Assembly (NCBI GenBank): GCA_029718625.1
Contig: CM056376.1
Coordinates: 78,987,386 to 79,051,385 of the forward strand
DNA length: 64,000 nucleotides
Reading direction: 5' to 3'
From: Synaphobranchus kaupii
Lineage: Eukaryota; Chordata; Actinopteri; Anguilliformes; Synaphobranchidae
Shown here: positions 60,641-64,000 of the stretch, piece by piece
Layout: every line of letters starts with the position of its first letter
Numbering within the stretch: the stretch's first letter is position 1
The notes under the pieces: model-generated
The model's database searches: none
What the model saw: only the letters and a program-made list of their open reading frames with translations
Told to the model about the DNA's origin: nothing
Position numbers and translations under genes: made by a program

Positions 60641-60902
60641 GTGAGCTAACTGACAGGACTAAATACGGTACAGGTGTGAACATAAACCGGGAGTGATTGC
60701 AAGACACCAGGTGAGGCAATGCATGCAACGAGGGGGAGGGAGTGAAAGGCGGAAGTAAGACAAAACAACCAGACGAACAAGACAGGGAAGGACACGCCTA
60801 GTCCGCAGCAGCGGGGAAAACACGGACAAAGGGATCCAACATGACACGGAGGGAAAACAGGAAAACACGGAAAACGGACAGGAAGGGAGCGGAACATTAC
60901 AG

Positions 60903-60916
60903 TACCCCCCCCCTCA
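60903..60916 (-). other. Polypurine tract of the gypsy element
   Basis: On the minus strand TGAGGGGGGGGGTAC directly precedes the LTR start TGTAATG. It overlaps the pol stop codon TGA (60916-60914). It serves as primer site for second-strand DNA synthesis in LTR retroelements. Confidence 0.85.
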
Positions 60917-63900
60917 ACGTACGCCACCTGGCGTACCTGGCGGCCTGGTCTTGGATGGGAAGCGACTGTGGAAATCCTGGATCAGTGATTGATCCAGGAT
61001 GAGGCCCCTGTGGAGCCATGACCGCTCCTCAGGACCATACCCCTCCCAGTCCACGAGGTATTGGAAACCCCGACCCTTACGGCGGATGTCGATGATGCGG
61101 TCCACCGTGTAGGCCGGGGCGTTGTTGATGACCCGGACAGGTGGAGGAGGGAGGGTAGGGGCACTGAGGGGGCTGGAGGCGACAGGCTTAATTTGGGAAA
61201 CATGAAAAACGGGGTAAACTTTGAGGGAGGCAGGGAGGGAGAGTTTGACGGAAACTGGGTTGACAAGACATACAACAGGGAAGGGACCAATGAACCGGGG
61301 CCGAAGTTTTTTAGAGGAGGAGGGAAGGGAAATGTTGGACGTGGACAGCCAGACCTGCTGACCGGCCCTGTACTTGGGGGCTGCGGTCCTGTGCAGGTCC
61401 GCCAGACGCTGTGACCGGGAATTGGAACGTAGGAGTGCGGTGCGTGCAAGCCTCCAAATGCGCTTGCATTTGAGGATGTGGGCTTTGACAGAGGGGACTG
61501 CTACCTCGGCCTCCTGGACCGACAGGAGAGGGGGTTGGTACCCTAACGAGCACTCGAAAGGGGATAACCCGGTGGAGGTACTCTTAAGGGAGTTGTGAGA
61601 GTACTCCACCCAGGGGAGGAAACGGCTCCAGGAGGCGGGATTGCGAGCCGTGACGCACCGCAGGGCGGCCCCCAGGTCCTGGTTCGCCCTCTCTGCCTGG
61701 CCGTTCGACTGGGGATGGAAGCCAGACGACAGACTGGCCGAGGCCCCCAGGGCTACACAGAACGCCTTCCAGACCTGGGAGGAGAATTGGGGCCCACGAT
61801 CCGACACAATATCGGATGGGATCCCGTGCAGCCTGACCACATGTACCACCAGGAGCTCCGCCGTTTCGAGGGCGGACGGGAGCTTGGGGAGGGGAATGAA
61901 GTGAACCGCCTTGGAGAACCGATCCACAATTGTCAGAATGACAGAGTTGCCCTCTGACAACGGCAGACCGGTTACAAAATCCACCCCAATGTGGCTCCAA
62001 GGACGGCCCGGGACAGGGAGGGGAAGGAGACGACCAGAGGGAGGCTGGTGGGAAGCCTTGGTCCTGGCGCATACTGGGCAGGCCAGGACAAAAGCACGGG
62101 TATCCTCCTTGAGGGTGGGCCACCAAAAGCTCCTCCTGACGAGGGTGGTCGTTCTGGCAACACCTGGGTGACACGCCAGGCAGGAGGCGTGAACCCACTC
62201 AAGGACCTGGGAGCGGACGGAGTCGGGAACAAACAGGGAGGGGTTAGGGTTATTACGGGGGTCAGGGTGGGAAGTCTGGGCGGACCTCACGATCTCCTCA
62301 ATCCTCCAGGAGACCGCAGCCACCATACAGGACGCTGGAAGAATGGGTTCGGGGTCAGCAGGACTGGAGGGAAGGGAAAACACACGGGATAAGGCATCCG
62401 CCTTAATATTGCGGGAACCGGGGCGATAGGATAACGAAAAATTGAACCGGGCAAAGAAAAGTGACCACCTAGCCTGTCTAGCATTCAGCCTCTTAGCAGA
62501 CCTTAAATAAATTAAATTTTGGTGGTCAGTTAAAACAACAAAGGGGGTACCTGCCCCCTCCAGCCAGTGGCGCCACTCCTCAAGAGCCAGCTTAATGGCA
62601 AGAAGCTCCCGATCCCCGACATCATAATTTCGCTCAGCGGAGGACAGCCTCCGGGAGAAAAAGGCACAGGGATGGAGTTTGTTGTCCAAGGCGGCACGTT
62701 GGGACAGAATGGCCCCCACGCCGGTGTCGGAGGCATCCACCTCAATCGTAAATTGGCGGGAGGGATCAGGGTGGCAAAGAATAGGGGCTGAGGAAAACCG
62801 TGTTTTGAGCTGTTCAAAAGCACGCTGGGCTTCGGAGTTCCAACAGAAAGAAAAAGCAGTGGAGGTAAGTTTGGTAAGGGGGGCAGCAATGACACTGTAA
62901 TTACGGATAAAACGACGATAGAAATTAGCAAAACCAAGGAATTGTTGTAGGTGCTTACGAGAGGTGGGTTGGGGCCATTCCGTCACCGCCTTGACTTTGA
63001 CCGGATCCGCCCGGATACTGCCCTCCTCAATAATGAAGCCGAGGAACGGGACTGAAGAGACGTGGAAGGAGCACTTCTCCGCCTTGACGAAGAGCTGGTT
63101 CTCGAGGAGCCGCTGGAGAACCTCCCGGACATGGAGAATGTGCTCCTGAGGGGACTTAGAAAAAATCAAAATGTCGTCAATGTAAACAAAAACAGTCTTA
63201 CCCAATAGGTCTCGCAGTACGTCATTCACCATGCCCTGGAAGACTGCCGGGGCGTTAGTAAGGCCGAAAGGGACCACCAGGTACTCATAGTGGCCCAACG
63301 GGGTATTGAAGGCAGTCTTCCACTCATCCCCCTCCCGTATGCGCACCAAGTGGTACGCATTACGGAGGTCGAGCTTGGTAAAAATGACGGCCTGCGAGAG
63401 GGGTTCAAAAGCAGTGTTAATGAGGGGGAGAGGATATTTGTTGCGGATGGTGATGGAATTGAGTCCCCGGTAGTCGATGCAGGGCCGTAGTGAGCCGTCC
63501 TTTTTCCCTACAAAAAAGAACCCAGCACCAACCGGAGAAGAGGAGGGACGGATGATGCCCGAGGCGAGGGACTCATGGATATACTCCTCCATGGCGAGTT
63601 TCTCTGGTCCCGACAGACTGTAGAGACGGCCGGACGGAAGTTTGGCTCCCGCCAGCAGATCAATACAACAATCGTAAGGGCGGTGAGGAGGTAGGGACAG
63701 AGCACGTGATTTCGAAAAGGTGAGACCGAGGTCGTGATATTGCTTGGGAACGGTGGACATATCGGGTTCGGGTAGGTTGGTGCTGGGATTCTTGGACCCC
63801 GGAGGGGGAAGAGCGGAGCGGAGACAGCTAGCCAGGCAGTGGCCACTCCACGCCAGGATGCGTCCGCCCTGCCAGTCGATGTGCGGGTTATGGAGACGGA

Positions 63901-64000
63901 GCCAGGTCTGCCCTAAAACTATGGCTGATTGTTTAGAATTGATGAGGAGGAGTTGAATGCTCTCCCGATGATTGCCGGAAAGGACGAGCTGTAAGGGAAC
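60914..64000 (-). CDS. pol: Ty3/gypsy pol polyprotein with C-terminal chromodomain (5' end beyond window)
   Basis: An open frame of 1028 codons runs without a stop from the window edge to TGA at 60916-60914. The first 80 codons visible hold the end of an aspartic-protease-type domain ([16 protein letters not shown] at about 28-43). Positions below count from the internal Met at 63760. Reverse transcriptase: Asp131 in LDLRNAYH and YIDD at 193-196. RNase H: Asp342, Glu385, Asp412 and Asp455. Integrase: zinc-binding His524, His531, Cys561, Cys564, and catalytic Asp594, Asp654, Glu690 (DD35E). A chromodomain follows at about 884-936 ([20 protein letters not shown]). All catalytic residues are present, so the copy looks young. 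There is no env frame; the stop lies 12 bp from the LTR. The protease-RT-RNaseH-integrase-chromodomain order identifies a chromovirus-type retrotransposon. Gag and the protease active site lie beyond 64000. The Met at 63760 is internal, not the true start. Confidence 0.95.
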   Translation of the reverse strand, partial: VPLQLVLSGNHRESIQLLLINSKQSAIVLGQTWLRLHNPHIDWQGGRILAWSGHCLASCLRSALPPPGSKNPSTNLPEPDMSTVPKQYHDLGLTFSKSRALSLPPHRPYDCCIDLLAGAKLPSGRLYSLSGPEKLAMEEYIHESLASGIIRPSSSPVGAGFFFVGKKDGSLRPCIDYRGLNSITIRNKYPLPLINTAFEPLSQAVIFTKLDLRNAYHLVRIREGDEWKTAFNTPLGHYEYLVVPFGLTNAPAVFQGMVNDVLRDLLGKTVFVYIDDILIFSKSPQEHILHVREVLQRLLENQLFVKAEKCSFHVSSVPFLGFIIEEGSIRADPVKVKAVTEWPQPTSRKHLQQFLGFANFYRRFIRNYSVIAAPLTKLTSTAFSFCWNSEAQRAFEQLKTRFSSAPILCHPDPSRQFTIEVDASDTGVGAILSQRAALDNKLHPCAFFSRRLSSAERNYDVGDRELLAIKLALEEWRHWLEGAGTPFVVLTDHQNLIYLRSAKRLNARQARWSLFFARFNFSLSYRPGSRNIKADALSRVFSLPSSPADPEPILPASCMVAAVSWRIEEIVRSAQTSHPDPRNNPNPSLFVPDSVRSQVLEWVHASCLACHPGVARTTTLVRRSFWWPTLKEDTRAFVLACPVCARTKASHQPPSGRLLPLPVPGRPWSHIGVDFVTGLPLSEGNSVILTIVDRFSKAVHFIPLPKLPSALETAELLVVHVVRLHGIPSDIVSDRGPQFSSQVWKAFCVALGASASLSSGFHPQSNGQAERANQDLGAALRCVTARNPASWSRFLPWVEYSHNSLKSTSTGLSPFECSLGYQPPLLSVQEAEVAVPSVKAHILKCKRIWRLARTALLRSNSRSQRLADLHRTAAPKYRAGQQVWLSTSNISLPSSSKKLRPRFIGPFPVVCLVNPVSVKLSLPASLKVYPVFHVSQIKPVASSPLSAPTLPPPPVRVINNAPAYTVDRIIDIRRKGRGFQYLVDWEGYGPEERSWLHRGLILDQSLIQDFHSRFPSKTRPPGTPGGVR

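Larger units (their letters stand above)
59458..60901 (-). mobile_element. 3' LTR of a Ty3/gypsy chromovirus, minus strand
   Basis: On the minus strand the LTR starts TGTAATGTTCCGC (60901) and ends CCCGTAACA (59458), the usual TG...CA borders, 1444 bp long. It lies directly behind the pol stop and polypurine tract, which fixes it as the 3' LTR. A TATATA motif at 60635-60640 fits a promoter about 265 bp from the U3 border. A 74-bp tandem repeat is present at 59646-59970, downstream of that promoter. The partner LTR and the second copy of any target duplication lie outside the window. Confidence 0.85.

Noticed and set aside
60982..62937. Frames of 60-204 codons overlapping pol on both strands
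   Set aside because: They are shadow frames of the real pol sequence with no domain.

Overview
The window reads as vertebrate, almost certainly ray-finned fish, nuclear DNA. It is AT-rich and gene-poor, with no bacterial-type gene packing. It holds long CA and ATC microsatellites and many fish-type transposable-element remnants: a Ty3/gypsy chromovirus, an L2-type LINE tail, long-inverted-repeat Tc1/mariner, hAT and piggyBac-like elements, and palindromic MITEs. All assignments rest on reading the sequence and on remembered family features; no database search was run.

Layout. 1-24 kb is intergenic or intronic, with a 1.4 kb element with short inverted ends (714-2156), a 223-bp tandem repeat (3647-4253), an intact small SGNH-hydrolase ORF on the minus strand (4590-5165), a 61-bp minisatellite (7012-7280), a palindromic Tc1-type element (10813-11596), a 176-bp CA repeat (12721-12896), a decayed LINE tail (about 15030-15560), a small hAT MITE (19178-19373) and a diverged piggyBac-like copy (about 21845-23225). 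At 24.0-24.35 kb a CpG-rich stretch leads into a possible first coding exon of 38 codons (24228-24341), followed by a good splice donor. I do not recognise the gene and see no second exon. From 24.3 to 41 kb I see mostly unannotatable sequence with hairpins, MITEs and a TTAA-flanked piggyBac-like element (34447-36201).

The 41-48 kb part may be one large piggyBac-like element read in reverse (41610-48103, TTAA at both ends). It contains LTR-like repeats, an exact 110-bp tandem duplication and a short coding-like exon (45949-46233, minus). The 51-54.5 kb part holds two hAT-type elements with recognisable 8-bp target duplications, one carrying a nested TA-flanked element. From 57.5 kb there is a coding remnant with an in-frame stop, a MITE, and then the 3' part of a Ty3/gypsy chromovirus on the minus strand. 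Its 3' LTR is 59458-60901, and the polypurine tract and an uninterrupted pol frame run to the window edge.

The only long, clearly functional-looking coding sequence is the gypsy pol (protease tail, RT, RNase H, integrase, chromodomain). No convincing host gene is complete in the window, and I found no clearly new multi-gene system.
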